NCBI GenBank assembly: GCA_965199135.1
Contig: OZ240685.1
Coordinates: forward strand, 1,612,001-1,676,000
DNA: 64,000 bases
Source: EB88 sp965199135
GTDB taxonomy: Bacteria > Acidobacteriota > Terriglobia > Terriglobales > Acidobacteriaceae
Direction of reading: 5' to 3'
Positions 27,106 through 35,224 of this stretch are shown piece after piece (position 1 is the first letter of the stretch; every line of letters begins with the position of its first letter). Position numbers and translations under genes: made by a program. Below the pieces are notes generated by a model. The model was not told where the DNA came from, did no database searches, and worked only from the letters and a program-made list of their open reading frames with translations.

Positions 27106-27534
27106 ATGGCCAAAGCACAGGGTGGCAATAAGGGCTCTGCCGGCAAGGCAGGCAAGAACAAGAAGTTCAAGAAGCGCGAACGGAAAAACGTTCCGTATGG
27201 CCTGGTGCACATCCAGGCGACCTTCAATAACACCATCGTGACGATCACCGACGGCCAGGGCAACACGCTGTCGTGGAAGAGTTCGGGTTCGCTCGGCTTC
27301 CGCGGATCGCGCAAGGGCACCCCGTTCGCAGCCCAGCAAGCAGCACAGAATGCAGCCAACCAGGCTCGCGATCATGGTCTCCGCTCGGTCGATGTGCGTG
27401 TCTCGGGTCCCGGCTCCGGCCGTGAGTCCGCGGTGCGCGCGCTCGCTGCCGCCGGCATCGATGTGCGCTCGATCCGCGACGTGACGCCGATCCCGCACAA
27501 CGGCTGCCGCCCGCCCAAGCGCCGCCGCGTCTGA
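27106..27534 (+). CDS. rpsK: 30S ribosomal protein S11
   Basis: 142 residues. After a Lys/Gly-rich N-terminal extension of about 25 residues comes the family core: GLVHIQATFNNTIVTITDGQGNTLSWKSSGSLGFRGSRKGTPFAAQQAA, ending in VTPIPHNGCRPPKRRRV. S11 forms part of the platform near the E site. It starts directly after the rpsM stop. A 235-bp gap with a dispersed palindromic repeat follows. Confidence 0.97.
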   Translation: MAKAQGGNKGSAGKAGKNKKFKKRERKNVPYGLVHIQATFNNTIVTITDGQGNTLSWKSSGSLGFRGSRKGTPFAAQQAAQNAANQARDHGLRSVDVRVSGPGSGRESAVRALAAAGIDVRSIRDVTPIPHNGCRPPKRRRV

Positions 27535-27546
27535 TCGGGAAGCAAA

Positions 27547-27565
27547 ACCGCGTGCGCGGCTGGCG
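27547..27565 (+). repeat. Shared motif copy 1 (rpsK-rpsD gap)
   Basis: ACCGCGTGCGCGGCTGGCG. It matches the copy in the next gap (28450-28468) at 18 of 19 positions. It lies 13 bp after the rpsK stop. It could be a small mobile repeat remnant or a regulatory RNA element; the sequence alone does not decide. Confidence 0.5.
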
Positions 27566-27612
27566 CCCACCTCGTGGGGTGTCTTCCGCGCTCCCGGGCC
27601 ACAAGCGTTAAC

Positions 27613-27694
27613 TGTCTCCTGAACGAAGTGAAGGATCTGTGAGAGCTGCACCCCAGGGCGATCACAGTTCCTTCGCAACCGCACAGGATGATGG
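27613..27694. repeat. Dispersed palindromic repeat, copy 1
   Basis: The left arm (27613-27640) contains TCCTGAACGAAGTGAAGGATCTG. The right arm (27665-27694) is an imperfect inverted copy (CAGTTCCTTCGC...CAGGATGATGG). The same design occurs at 54673-54757. Similar short repeats with a CCTGA...GAAGGAT core are, to my knowledge, scattered in acidobacterial genomes. Here one lies inside the ribosomal alpha group. Confidence 0.6.
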
Positions 27695-27769
27695 CGAGAA
27701 ATCATTGGATCGGGATGGAACGTGCACAGCACGCGTAAACCGATTGTCACCTGAACCAGGAGAAAGACT

Positions 27770-28399
27770 TTGGCACGTTACACCGGACCAGTTTGCCGCC
27801 TTTGCCGTCGTGAAGGCATGAAGTTGTTTCTGAAGGGCACCCGCTGCTTTTCAGACAAGTGCGCTATTGAGAAGCGCAACTTTGCGCCCGGCCAGCATGG
27901 CCGCGACCGCAAGGCCAAGATTGTTGGCTACGGCCTCCAGCTGCGCGAAAAGCAGAAGGCCAAGCGCATCTACTTTGCCCTGGAAGGCCAGTTCCGCGCC
28001 TACTACGAGAAGGCAGCCACGGCGCCGGGCGTGACCGGCGAGCTCCTGTTGCAGCAGCTCGAACGCCGCCTCGACAACGTTGCCTACCGTCTCGGCTATG
28101 CGGCATCGCGTCGCCAGGCACGCCAGATCGTTCGTCACGGTCACATCGAAGTGAATGGCCGCAAGGTCAACATCCCTTCGTTCCAGGTTTCCGTAGGCGA
28201 CGAGATCAAGATCCGCCCGAACTCCGCCAAGCTCACTGTTGTTGAAAGCTCGCGCGAGTTCGCCTCGCACCAGCCCACCCCGACCTGGCTGCAGATCAAC
28301 GCAGGCGAGCTCTCGGGCAAGATCATCGCGCTGCCGAAGCGCGAGGATATCCAGCTCCCGGTCAACGAACAGCTGATCGTCGAACTGTACAGCAAGTAG
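27770..28399 (+). CDS. rpsD: 30S ribosomal protein S4, zinc-binding type
   Basis: 209 residues. The N-terminal zinc site has four cysteines (9, 12, 26, 31). The S4 RNA-binding domain contains ERRLDNVAYRLGYAASRRQARQIVRHGHIEVNGRKVNIPSFQV. S4 is a primary 16S binder and, in other bacteria, represses the alpha operon. The start is TTG at 27770 followed by ARYTGPVCRLCRREG, which matches the family N-terminus; an AGGAGA site lies upstream. Confidence 0.97.
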   Translation: MARYTGPVCRLCRREGMKLFLKGTRCFSDKCAIEKRNFAPGQHGRDRKAKIVGYGLQLREKQKAKRIYFALEGQFRAYYEKAATAPGVTGELLLQQLERRLDNVAYRLGYAASRRQARQIVRHGHIEVNGRKVNIPSFQVSVGDEIKIRPNSAKLTVVESSREFASHQPTPTWLQINAGELSGKIIALPKREDIQLPVNEQLIVELYSK

Positions 28400-28405
28400 T
28401 CCGGC

Positions 28406-28434
28406 GGACGGCGGCGCTGGTTTTGCTGCCGTCC
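28406..28434 (+). other. Hairpin rpsD-rpoA
   Basis: GGACGGC (28406-28412) pairs with GCCGTCC (28428-28434), with further GGC/GCC pairing inside around a T-rich loop. It starts 6 bp after the rpsD stop. There is no U-tract after the stem. It may be an mRNA-processing or stability element between rpsD and rpoA. Confidence 0.45.
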
Positions 28435-28449
28435 TCGAGCGAAAGAAAG

Positions 28450-28468
28450 ACCGCCTGCGCGGCTGGCG
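28450..28468 (+). repeat. Shared motif copy 2 (rpsD-rpoA gap)
   Basis: ACCGCCTGCGCGGCTGGCG. It is 18/19 identical to the motif in the preceding gap. In both gaps the motif lies in the first about 70 bp after the upstream stop codon and precedes a short inverted repeat. Confidence 0.5.
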
Positions 28469-28561
28469 TGGAGCCTCCATCGCAGGGGTCTCGTTTGAAC
28501 TAGCAGTACCGCGCGGACTCGGGCAGAATGCTTCGCACGAGCGCGCCAAGGAGAAACACCT

Positions 28562-29665
28562 ATGTTGTGGAGAGGTTTCCAGCGTCCCAAGCGTCTTCAG
28601 GTCGATACCGAGACACTGACCGATCGTTACGGCAAGTTCAGCGCCCAGCCCTTTGAGCGTGGCTTTGGTACAACGATCGGCAACTCGCTGCGTCGTACGC
28701 TCCTGAGCTCGATCGAAGGCGCGGCGGTCACAGCCGTCAAGATCGAAGGCGTGCTGCACGAGTTCCAGTCCATCACCGGCATTGTCGAGGATGCGACCGA
28801 CATCATCCTGAACCTGAAGCAGATCCCGTTCAAGCTGAACGGCGATGGGCCGAAGGCGTTGTACCTGCGCGTCGAAGAGCCGGGCATTGTGACCTCCGGC
28901 ATGATCGAGGCCGACGGCGACGTCGAGATCCTCGACAAGGACGTGTACATCGCGACCGTGAGCGAGGGCGGCAAGCTCGACATGGAAATGCGCCTCAAGC
29001 GCGGCCGTGGCTACATCTCGGCGGACAAGAATTTTGACCAGGATCTCGGCATCGGCTTTATGCCGGTCGACTCCGTGCACTCACCCGTGCGCAAGGTCAA
29101 CTACGCAGTGGACGCGGCGCGTCTTGGTCAGATCACCGACTACGACAAGCTGACGCTCGAAGTGTGGACGAACGGGTCAGTGGTTCCTGCGGATGCGGTC
29201 GGGCTTGCGGCCAAGCTGCTCAAGGACCACATGTCAATCTTCATTAACTTCGAGGAAGAGATCGAGCTTGAAGGCCACATGGATGATGGGCGTGCGTTGC
29301 TTCGCAACGACAACCTCAATCGTTCGGTGGAAGAGCTGGAGCTCAGTGTCCGTTCCTATAACTGCCTGAAGAATGCGAACATTCAGTCGATCGGCGAGCT
29401 GGTCCAGAAGACCGAAGCCGAGATGCTGAAGACCAAGAACTTCGGCCGCAAGAGCCTGAACGAGATCAAGGAAATCCTGGCGCAGATGGGCTTGTCGCTG
29501 GGCATGAAGATTGACGATCAGGGCAACGCGGTTCCAGGCCCGACCAGCGTCCTGCCATCCGCGCAGCTGGCTGCCGGGCAGTACAGCCGCTTCGACGACG
29601 AGGAAGACGAGATCCTCGACGACGATACGGACCTGTCAATGCAGAACGAAACAGAGAACTTCTAA
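28562..29665 (+). CDS. rpoA: RNA polymerase alpha subunit
   Basis: 367 residues, longer than the usual about 330. The N-terminal domain (to about 235) has FERGFGTTIGNSLRRTLLSSIEGAAVTAVKIEGVLHEF, which drives dimerisation and contacts beta and beta-prime. The C-terminal domain (about 260-335) has LELSVRSYNCLKNANIQSIGELV and KNFGRKSLNEIKEIL for UP-element DNA. A strongly acidic tail of about 30 residues (DDEEDEILDDDTD) is extra. Its AAGGAG ribosome site is strong. Confidence 0.97.
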   Translation: MLWRGFQRPKRLQVDTETLTDRYGKFSAQPFERGFGTTIGNSLRRTLLSSIEGAAVTAVKIEGVLHEFQSITGIVEDATDIILNLKQIPFKLNGDGPKALYLRVEEPGIVTSGMIEADGDVEILDKDVYIATVSEGGKLDMEMRLKRGRGYISADKNFDQDLGIGFMPVDSVHSPVRKVNYAVDAARLGQITDYDKLTLEVWTNGSVVPADAVGLAAKLLKDHMSIFINFEEEIELEGHMDDGRALLRNDNLNRSVEELELSVRSYNCLKNANIQSIGELVQKTEAEMLKTKNFGRKSLNEIKEILAQMGLSLGMKIDDQGNAVPGPTSVLPSAQLAAGQYSRFDDEEDEILDDDTDLSMQNETENF

Positions 29666-29677
29666 CTGCACCACCGA

Positions 29678-29706
29678 GCGGGGACGGGCCTACGCCCGGT
29701 CCCCGC
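29678..29706 (+). other. Hairpin rpoA-rplQ
   Basis: An 8-bp block (GCGGGGAC/GTCCCCGC) and a 4-bp block (GGGC/GCCC) are joined by a single bulged G, with a CTAC loop. There is no U-tract. It lies 12 bp after rpoA and 27 bp before rplQ. A strong GC structure here could slow RNase passage or attenuate rplQ. Confidence 0.45.
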
Positions 29707-29733
29707 CGATCCGCTGAGTAAAGAGAGATCGCC

Positions 29734-30219
29734 ATGCGCCATCGCAAAGCAGGATTCAAACTCGGACGCAAGACCCCGCATCGCCGCGCGTTGCTGCGCA
29801 ACCTGGTCACGTCTGTTCTTATGGAAGATCGCGTCGAGACGACGCTTACCAAAGCCAAGGCCGTGCGTCCTCATGTCGAGAAGATGATCACCCTCGGTAA
29901 AAAGGGCGATCTCCACTCCCGCCGGATGGCGTTGTCGTTCATGATGACGCGCGAATCCGTGACCCGCCTGTTCGACACTGTGGCCCCTCGCTACAGTGAG
30001 CGCACCGGTGGCTACCTTCGCATCATCCGCACCGGTTTCCGCAAGGGCGATGGTGGCGAAACGGCCATGATCGAGCTCCTCGGCGCCGAGCAGGTGCTAG
30101 ACGAGAAGCGCCAGAAGCGTGCGGAAGCGCGCGAGAAGCGTCGCGAAGAGATGCAGGCAGCACTCGCCGCGAATGGCCCGACACCCGGCACCGAAGGCGA
30201 AGAGCCACAGCAGTCCTAG
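29734..30219 (+). CDS. rplQ: 50S ribosomal protein L17 with extended tail
   Basis: 161 residues. The core (1-120) starts MRHRKAGFKLGRKTPHRRALLRNLVTSVLMEDRVETTLTKAKAVRPHVEKMITL and contains the GYLRIIRTGFRKGDGGETAMIELL strand. The last about 40 residues are a charged tail rich in Lys/Arg/Glu then Pro/Gly. L17 is near the tunnel exit. Last gene of the cluster; a terminator follows. Confidence 0.96.
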   Translation: MRHRKAGFKLGRKTPHRRALLRNLVTSVLMEDRVETTLTKAKAVRPHVEKMITLGKKGDLHSRRMALSFMMTRESVTRLFDTVAPRYSERTGGYLRIIRTGFRKGDGGETAMIELLGAEQVLDEKRQKRAEAREKRREEMQAALAANGPTPGTEGEEPQQS

Positions 30220-30233
30220 GCACCTTGTGACAG

Positions 30234-30275
30234 GCAAAGGCGCAGGCGGGGTCCCCTCCCGTCTGCGCCCTTTGC
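30234..30275 (+). terminator. Terminator of the ribosomal cluster
   Basis: A long stem of 16-17 bp (GCAAAGG.CGCAGGCGGG against CCCGTCTGCGCCCTTTGC) has one bulged base and one mismatch, and a 7-nt loop. It is followed by TGTTTGTG. It starts 15 bp after the rplQ stop and is the strongest terminator in the window. Confidence 0.8.
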
Positions 30276-30310
30276 TGTTTGTGCTCGCCTGGAGCATCCA
30301 GAAGCCGGCG

Positions 30311-30348
30311 GGAACCCGGATCACCCCCGGCAGGAACCCGGATCACCC
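30311..30348. repeat. Short tandem repeat beyond the ribosomal cluster
   Basis: The 16-bp unit GGAACCCGGATCACCC occurs at 30311-30326 and again at 30333-30348, period 22. The second copy reaches into the last codons of the Tat-exported protein gene on the opposite strand. Probably a slippage duplication. Confidence 0.6.
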
Positions 30349-31779
30349 AATGACACGGTAGCCCAGGTGAAATGGATTGGCCGCAAGTCCGGCGATCAGG
30401 TACCAGCCCGTGGCTCCGATGTGCAGCGAGGGTCCGTAGGTGTAGCCAAAGCCCGTGTCCATCACGCTGGTGGAGGCAAGCAGCCCCAGGCCCTGCGGGA
30501 TCGCTTTGCCGCCGGCGGTCTGGCCGGCGCCAAGTTGCTGCTGCACCGTGATGCACTGGCTGAGCAGACTGACCGCGGTCGTCAGGTCCGAGAGCAACTT
30601 CGGAACGGCCTCACCGCCGCGCAGCGCACGCGCCACGAACGCTGCTGCGGTGTGCGCAGTGCCCTCGATCCAGACCGCACGGGGGTCGGCACCTGCGAGC
30701 GTAGTCGTGAGGCTCGCAGTGTCGAAGACGAGCCCGCGAATGGCTTCGCTGCCGGTAAGGGTTGTGTTGGGCGCTGAGGCCATGTCGGTAGTCACAAGAT
30801 TCGCGAGCGCCCAGTCGATTGTTCCCGCAGAGGGGCTATCGAGCACGGCCATGTAGGACCAGGTCTGACAGTCCTCCGGGATGGGCGAGGTGTTGATCGT
30901 GACCAAGTCGCCGAGCGTGCCGGTGTAGAGATAGGGACCTCCAGGCTGGTACATGGCCACCGCGAAGGCGAGGGCGTGCGCGGCCAGTGCCGACCAGCTT
31001 GCGCCATTGCTCGCATTCCCGTCTCGGGTCAGTGTGCTCAGCATGGTGAAGAAGGCGAACGTGTCGATGTTGTGTTCGGTGGACTTGCCGTTGGTGGAAG
31101 GCACTGACATGTTTTCGGGATTGATGGTTGCGCCGAAGAGGAAGCCACCGGGCCCCTCGGTGTTGTAGGTGTTGGTGACAATCCAGTTCGCGACCAGGAT
31201 CGCCCCGGCAAGGTAGCGGCTGTTCCTGGTCCGGAGGTAGAGCTGCGCCAGGGCCATTCCGGCCCACGCCTGGTCGCCCACGGCACTCGTGTAGAAGTAG
31301 TAGGGCGCTGCAGCGGGGGTGATGTATGTGCCGCTGCCGTCAGGGGCCGCTACGTTCACGTAGTAGCCCTGCGCGAATCTTCCATCTGCAACGGGAAAGT
31401 TATTCGCCTGCGCGTAGAGCAGGCCCATTCCAAGCACTTCGGCGCGGGCGAGGTTGTCCGCTGTGCCGCTCGCCAGGTAGGCATGGATCGCTACGGCATT
31501 GTCATAGGTGAAGGCCGTCGCGCCAAGTGCTGCGTCGCTATAGCTCTGGGCGAGCCGCACGGTGGAGCCTGTCGCGTACGCATCCATCATCAGGTCCTGA
31601 AACGCCAGGGCCCTCTCGAGGGACGCAAGCAACTCCTCACCGGCAGAAACAACGCTCCCGGGTGTCACCTGGGCCTCTGCGGCCGGGGGAAGAAGAAACG
31701 CCGGAACAGCGGTCGTTGCGGTAACAGCCGATGCGAAGCCGAGCAGATCTCGTCGTGAAACGTGCGTTGGCGAAGACAT
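30343..31779 (-). CDS. Tat-exported protein, possibly six-hairpin (alpha/alpha) fold
   Basis: 478 residues. The N-terminus has a twin-arginine signal (SRRDLLG, a hydrophobic stretch, then PAAEAQ), so the protein is exported folded. The mature part is Ala-rich with repeated helices and aromatic motifs (WAGMALAQLYLRT, AGAILVANWIVTNTYN, WIEGTAHTAAAFVARAL). This resembles alpha/alpha-barrel glycosidase-like or epimerase-like folds. That fold call is tentative and no catalytic residue can be assigned. AGGAGG precedes the ATG. It is 74 bp downstream of the carboxypeptidase-like pair on the same strand. Confidence 0.7.
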   Translation of the reverse strand: MSSPTHVSRRDLLGFASAVTATTAVPAFLLPPAAEAQVTPGSVVSAGEELLASLERALAFQDLMMDAYATGSTVRLAQSYSDAALGATAFTYDNAVAIHAYLASGTADNLARAEVLGMGLLYAQANNFPVADGRFAQGYYVNVAAPDGSGTYITPAAAPYYFYTSAVGDQAWAGMALAQLYLRTRNSRYLAGAILVANWIVTNTYNTEGPGGFLFGATINPENMSVPSTNGKSTEHNIDTFAFFTMLSTLTRDGNASNGASWSALAAHALAFAVAMYQPGGPYLYTGTLGDLVTINTSPIPEDCQTWSYMAVLDSPSAGTIDWALANLVTTDMASAPNTTLTGSEAIRGLVFDTASLTTTLAGADPRAVWIEGTAHTAAAFVARALRGGEAVPKLLSDLTTAVSLLSQCITVQQQLGAGQTAGGKAIPQGLGLLASTSVMDTGFGYTYGPSLHIGATGWYLIAGLAANPFHLGYRVIG

Positions 31780-31853
31780 GGAGCCTCCTGTGGAAGAGCG
31801 CGGCCACTCTACTCGCCTTCCGGAGCAGCATGCAAGCTCATCGGTCCGGGCGA

Positions 31854-33563
31854 TCAGCGGGCCTGGATGAGGAGCGGTGTTGGCAGCATGAGGTCACCCG
31901 ACGCGCTCACCGTGGCGTCGACTGCGCCGGCCAGGTAGCGGGCGATCACCGCGCGATCCTTCCACTTCAGGTCCCAGCCGTCGCGAATGGCAAGAGCGTG
32001 GTACTGGCCCTTCACCACACCCCGCACCGTCCATGTGCCATCGCTGTCGCTCTCGTCCTGCCGGAAGAGCACAGCCGAGCCATTTGCCGGAACCAGCAGG
32101 ATCATGGCGCCTGCTTCCGGTATGCCGCGGCCGTCCACGGCGACGCCGGAGAGGGAAGCCGCGGCGGCCGACACGGTGGCCGCAACCATTACAGGGTCAC
32201 TCGCAACGTGGAGCAACAGGTCGTCCGAGATTGTCGCGCCGCTGGCAGCGGCGCCGGTGACCTCGAGGCCGCGCACCCCGTCGAGAACGAAGCGGTAGTC
32301 GCCGGGTAGAAGTGCATCCGAGGTGAAGGTCCCATCCGGCTTCAGGGGCAGATTGAACGTGATCGGCATCCGTCCGTTGCTGAACTGCCCCGGCCGCCGC
32401 CGCATGCCGCCCGGTCGACCTGGCAGATCGTCCGCGAAGCCGCCTGCTGCCTCGGAGGCTGGCGTCAGCAGCAAGCTTGCTCCGGCTGGCAATGCCGAAC
32501 CATCTGCCATGGCAAGACGACCAGCCACCTTGACACCAGGGTTTTCGCTGCCGCTCGCGAGCTGCGTGTCGCCCGAGACTGCAAGCGGTGTCCGGCTGGC
32601 GCCTTGTTGCAGGACGTAAGCGCCTGGGGCGACGGTGAGGGTCATGGACAGGTAGCCCTCGGCGCCTCCCTGCTGAAAGACTCCCCCCATCGCATAGAGC
32701 GGCACGGCGCCGCCGAATGCAGGTACCGCTAGCGAGTCGCGGGAGGCGCCACCCTGCTCCACAGAAAGCTGCACATGGACCGCCGGTACAGCATGAAGTG
32801 TCACATTCGCGATCGCTGCTCCTCCGGCGGCGAGCGCGATCGGCTGCGCCTCTGCCGAGGTCGTTCCGCCATCGAAGAAGGTCGGGGCGTATGCGACATC
32901 CAGGGGCCCGCTTTCGTCGCCAGGGGCTGGAGATGAAGCAAACCAGGGCCGACCCGTGACCAACACGTAGTAGGTCCCGGGCGCGAGATTGTCGAAGGAG
33001 TACCTCGAGCTCTGTCCGGTCTGTGCGGAGCGTGTTGAGCGGATCGCTCCGGTCCCATCGGAAGCCTTCGTGAACAGGCGTACCTGCGCGCCCGTCACCG
33101 GGTCTCCGGAGCTGTCAAGAACCGTACCCGTGATGTGACCCAGAGGCAGGAGGGGAAATTGAAGCTCGCTGGTCGGTTTGCCTGCGCCGACTACCACTGC
33201 AGCAAAGTAGCCGCCATGCTGATCAAGATTCGCAGCGAGGTAGCCGCGACGGCTCGCCTGGAGTTGGTAGCGCCCCGCCGGTACCCCGGAGAACTGGAAG
33301 CCGCCATTAGCGCCCGTCGTGACGTCGGCCAGGGCGGAGCCCCGGGATTGCCGAGCCCCGGTTCGCGCCTCTGCCGTCGGGTCACTGCCCGGACTGGCAG
33401 CGGCTCCATCGGCCGTGCTCTCGATGGCGACCGTCGCCCGGCCCAGTGGCGACCCCGTCACCGCATCGACCACGCGGCCGCTGACGGTGAATCCCTGCGC
33501 TCTGCACACAGACGCAGCCAGCAGCAGGAGCGAGGCCACAAGAACAGTCGAGCAGCGCCGCAT
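31854..33563 (-). CDS. Secreted carboxypeptidase-regulatory-like domain protein (569 aa)
   Basis: It has a signal peptide (MRRCSTVLVASLLLLAASVCRAQ). It then shows a carboxypeptidase-regulatory-like beta-sandwich (VSGRVVDAVTGSPLGRATVAI, GGFQFSGVPAGRYQLQASRRGY), a second copy (ITGTVLDSSGDPVTGAQVRLF, RYSFDNLAPGTYYVLV) and later sandwich repeats (FTSDALLPGDYRF, LSGVAVDGRGIPEAGAMILLV). There is no peptidase domain. Such proteins are frequent in Acidobacteriota and may bind surface polymers. It begins one base after the stop of the similar upstream gene, so the two are co-translated. Confidence 0.8.
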   Translation of the reverse strand: MRRCSTVLVASLLLLAASVCRAQGFTVSGRVVDAVTGSPLGRATVAIESTADGAAASPGSDPTAEARTGARQSRGSALADVTTGANGGFQFSGVPAGRYQLQASRRGYLAANLDQHGGYFAAVVVGAGKPTSELQFPLLPLGHITGTVLDSSGDPVTGAQVRLFTKASDGTGAIRSTRSAQTGQSSRYSFDNLAPGTYYVLVTGRPWFASSPAPGDESGPLDVAYAPTFFDGGTTSAEAQPIALAAGGAAIANVTLHAVPAVHVQLSVEQGGASRDSLAVPAFGGAVPLYAMGGVFQQGGAEGYLSMTLTVAPGAYVLQQGASRTPLAVSGDTQLASGSENPGVKVAGRLAMADGSALPAGASLLLTPASEAAGGFADDLPGRPGGMRRRPGQFSNGRMPITFNLPLKPDGTFTSDALLPGDYRFVLDGVRGLEVTGAAASGATISDDLLLHVASDPVMVAATVSAAAASLSGVAVDGRGIPEAGAMILLVPANGSAVLFRQDESDSDGTWTVRGVVKGQYHALAIRDGWDLKWKDRAVIARYLAGAVDATVSASGDLMLPTPLLIQAR

Positions 33564-33564
33564 C

Positions 33565-35178
33565 CTAGCGGCTCCCCGTGATGCCCACCGGCGGGGTTAC
33601 GAAGGTGGACACCGTGGCCTGGGCACTCGCCCCGGCGGTGACGCTGACCCGGGTGCCACCTAATCGCTCGAGCACTCCCGGTTCCCGGAAGGCGATCCCG
33701 ACCCGGTTGCGAGTCGCGAGTATCAGGTAGTCGCCGGGTGCGAGATTGCTGAAGTCGATCGCGGCCGCCGTGTTGCCGCTTGTCTCGGAGGAGGAGACCT
33801 GGTCAGTGCCACCCGGCGAGAGCGGGATCAGCTCGACGGCGCATGGCTCGGACTGCACCTCCCCGGACCGCGTCACCGCGATTGAGCCCCCGTCCTCCCG
33901 GACGGTCGCGTGGAGCGCCGGCGCCGAGCCGCCGACAATGCTGAGGGGATTACGGAAAAGATCCGTGCCGCCGCTTGTGAGCGCCGCTACGTATCCGTTG
34001 CCATTCACCATGGCAGAGACCCAGTACACCCCTGGTGGAACACTGCGCCGGAGCGTACCGGTACCTGCATCGTCGTATTCGACGCGGTCGCTGAGAATGG
34101 GCGATTCCGGATCGCTTGCTGAGGCCAGCGTGACAGTCGCGATGCGTGGCGGGGCTGCATCGGCAGTGCCGCCCGAGCCTTCCTCTGGTGCAATCACGTC
34201 GGTCTCGACCGGCATCCCGGTAGCTGCCGCGACCGTGATGACCGGCCCGGAAACGGGGGCTCCGGAGACCTGAAAGTTCAACTCGCCGGATGCACTCTGC
34301 CGCCCACCGTTCACGGAGCGCAGGGTATAGCTGCCATTCGGGAGCTCGGTTTCCACGGTGCCGTCCTCGCCCTGCAGGCGCACCGGCCAGTTCGTGAAGC
34401 CGCCGCCGGTCACCTGGAACATACGGGCACCCTGCGCGCCTGACACCCGGATCGAAACAGGGTAAAACGGCACACGGGAGACACGGACGCGCGCCTCAGC
34501 CACTTGTCCCCCACCCAGCGCGTAGAGTGTGGCCGTATGGAGATCATTTGTGTCGGGAGCAAAGACGGGGGCATAGCCGGTGCGGATGCGCGGCTTCGCC
34601 GTGGAGGGCGTGGGATCGAGTGAGGCCTGGGTGTGCACCGCATAGGTGCCGGGTGGGAGGTCATCGAACTCGAAGCTGCCGTCGCCGTTGACTGCCTGGG
34701 TCGCCTGCAGCTGCCAGCTGCGTCGCCCATCAGTGATCCGCGCGCCATACAACTCGACACGCACGCCAGCTGGCGAATCATTGTCCGCGATCTGCACACT
34801 GCCGTGCACGGATGCCGCAGGCTCCAGTGGAAGCGACACGCTGTTCACCCCGGGGGCGACAGTGACCGGGCGAAAAGCCATCTCCTGCCTGCCTCCCGGT
34901 GCGAAATAGCCGGGACGCCGATACCGCAGGGTTGCCGCGCCGAGCGGCACGTTGGTGAAGAAGAAGTGACCTGAGCTGTCGGTAAGCTGGGCGGGCCCAT
35001 TGGTCGGCGACTCGACCAGCACCCGGGCGATCAGCTGCCCGGAGACAGAGTCCACCACGGCCCCGCTGACGGTGCCAGTATCCTGCGCGCTCGCGACAGC
35101 TGCGATCGCCAGCGAGGAACACAGGAGTGTGCGGCAGGCCAGGTTCGGAAACACGGGGCACACCTCAAGCAAGTACAT
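33565..35178 (-). CDS. Secreted carboxypeptidase-regulatory-like domain protein (537 aa)
   Basis: The N-terminus has a signal-like hydrophobic stretch ending ASAQ. It continues with VSGAVVDSVSGQLIARVLVES, HFFFTNVPLGAATLRYRRPGYF, further sandwich units (SFEFDDLPPGTYAVHTQA) and a final one (IDFSNLAPGDYLILATRN). The fold and layout parallel the 569-residue neighbour, suggesting duplication. The ATG has a GACGGA site; the GTG codons six and nine residues downstream are alternatives. It lies 46 bp after guaB with a hairpin in between. Confidence 0.78.
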   Translation of the reverse strand: MYLLEVCPVFPNLACRTLLCSSLAIAAVASAQDTGTVSGAVVDSVSGQLIARVLVESPTNGPAQLTDSSGHFFFTNVPLGAATLRYRRPGYFAPGGRQEMAFRPVTVAPGVNSVSLPLEPAASVHGSVQIADNDSPAGVRVELYGARITDGRRSWQLQATQAVNGDGSFEFDDLPPGTYAVHTQASLDPTPSTAKPRIRTGYAPVFAPDTNDLHTATLYALGGGQVAEARVRVSRVPFYPVSIRVSGAQGARMFQVTGGGFTNWPVRLQGEDGTVETELPNGSYTLRSVNGGRQSASGELNFQVSGAPVSGPVITVAAATGMPVETDVIAPEEGSGGTADAAPPRIATVTLASASDPESPILSDRVEYDDAGTGTLRRSVPPGVYWVSAMVNGNGYVAALTSGGTDLFRNPLSIVGGSAPALHATVREDGGSIAVTRSGEVQSEPCAVELIPLSPGGTDQVSSSETSGNTAAAIDFSNLAPGDYLILATRNRVGIAFREPGVLERLGGTRVSVTAGASAQATVSTFVTPPVGITGSR

Positions 35179-35194
35179 TCCGTCTGACGTGGGG

Positions 35195-35216
35195 AGGCAG
35201 CTAAAGATAGCTGCCT
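35195..35216 (-). terminator. Hairpin after guaB
   Basis: A 9-bp perfect stem (AGGCAGCTA/TAGCTGCCT) with a 4-nt loop, 9 bp after the guaB stop. On the minus strand it is followed by CCCCACG rather than U residues, so it is at best a weak terminator or an RNA stability element; some read-through into the downstream gene is likely. Confidence 0.4.
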
Positions 35217-35224
35217 TGCATGCA

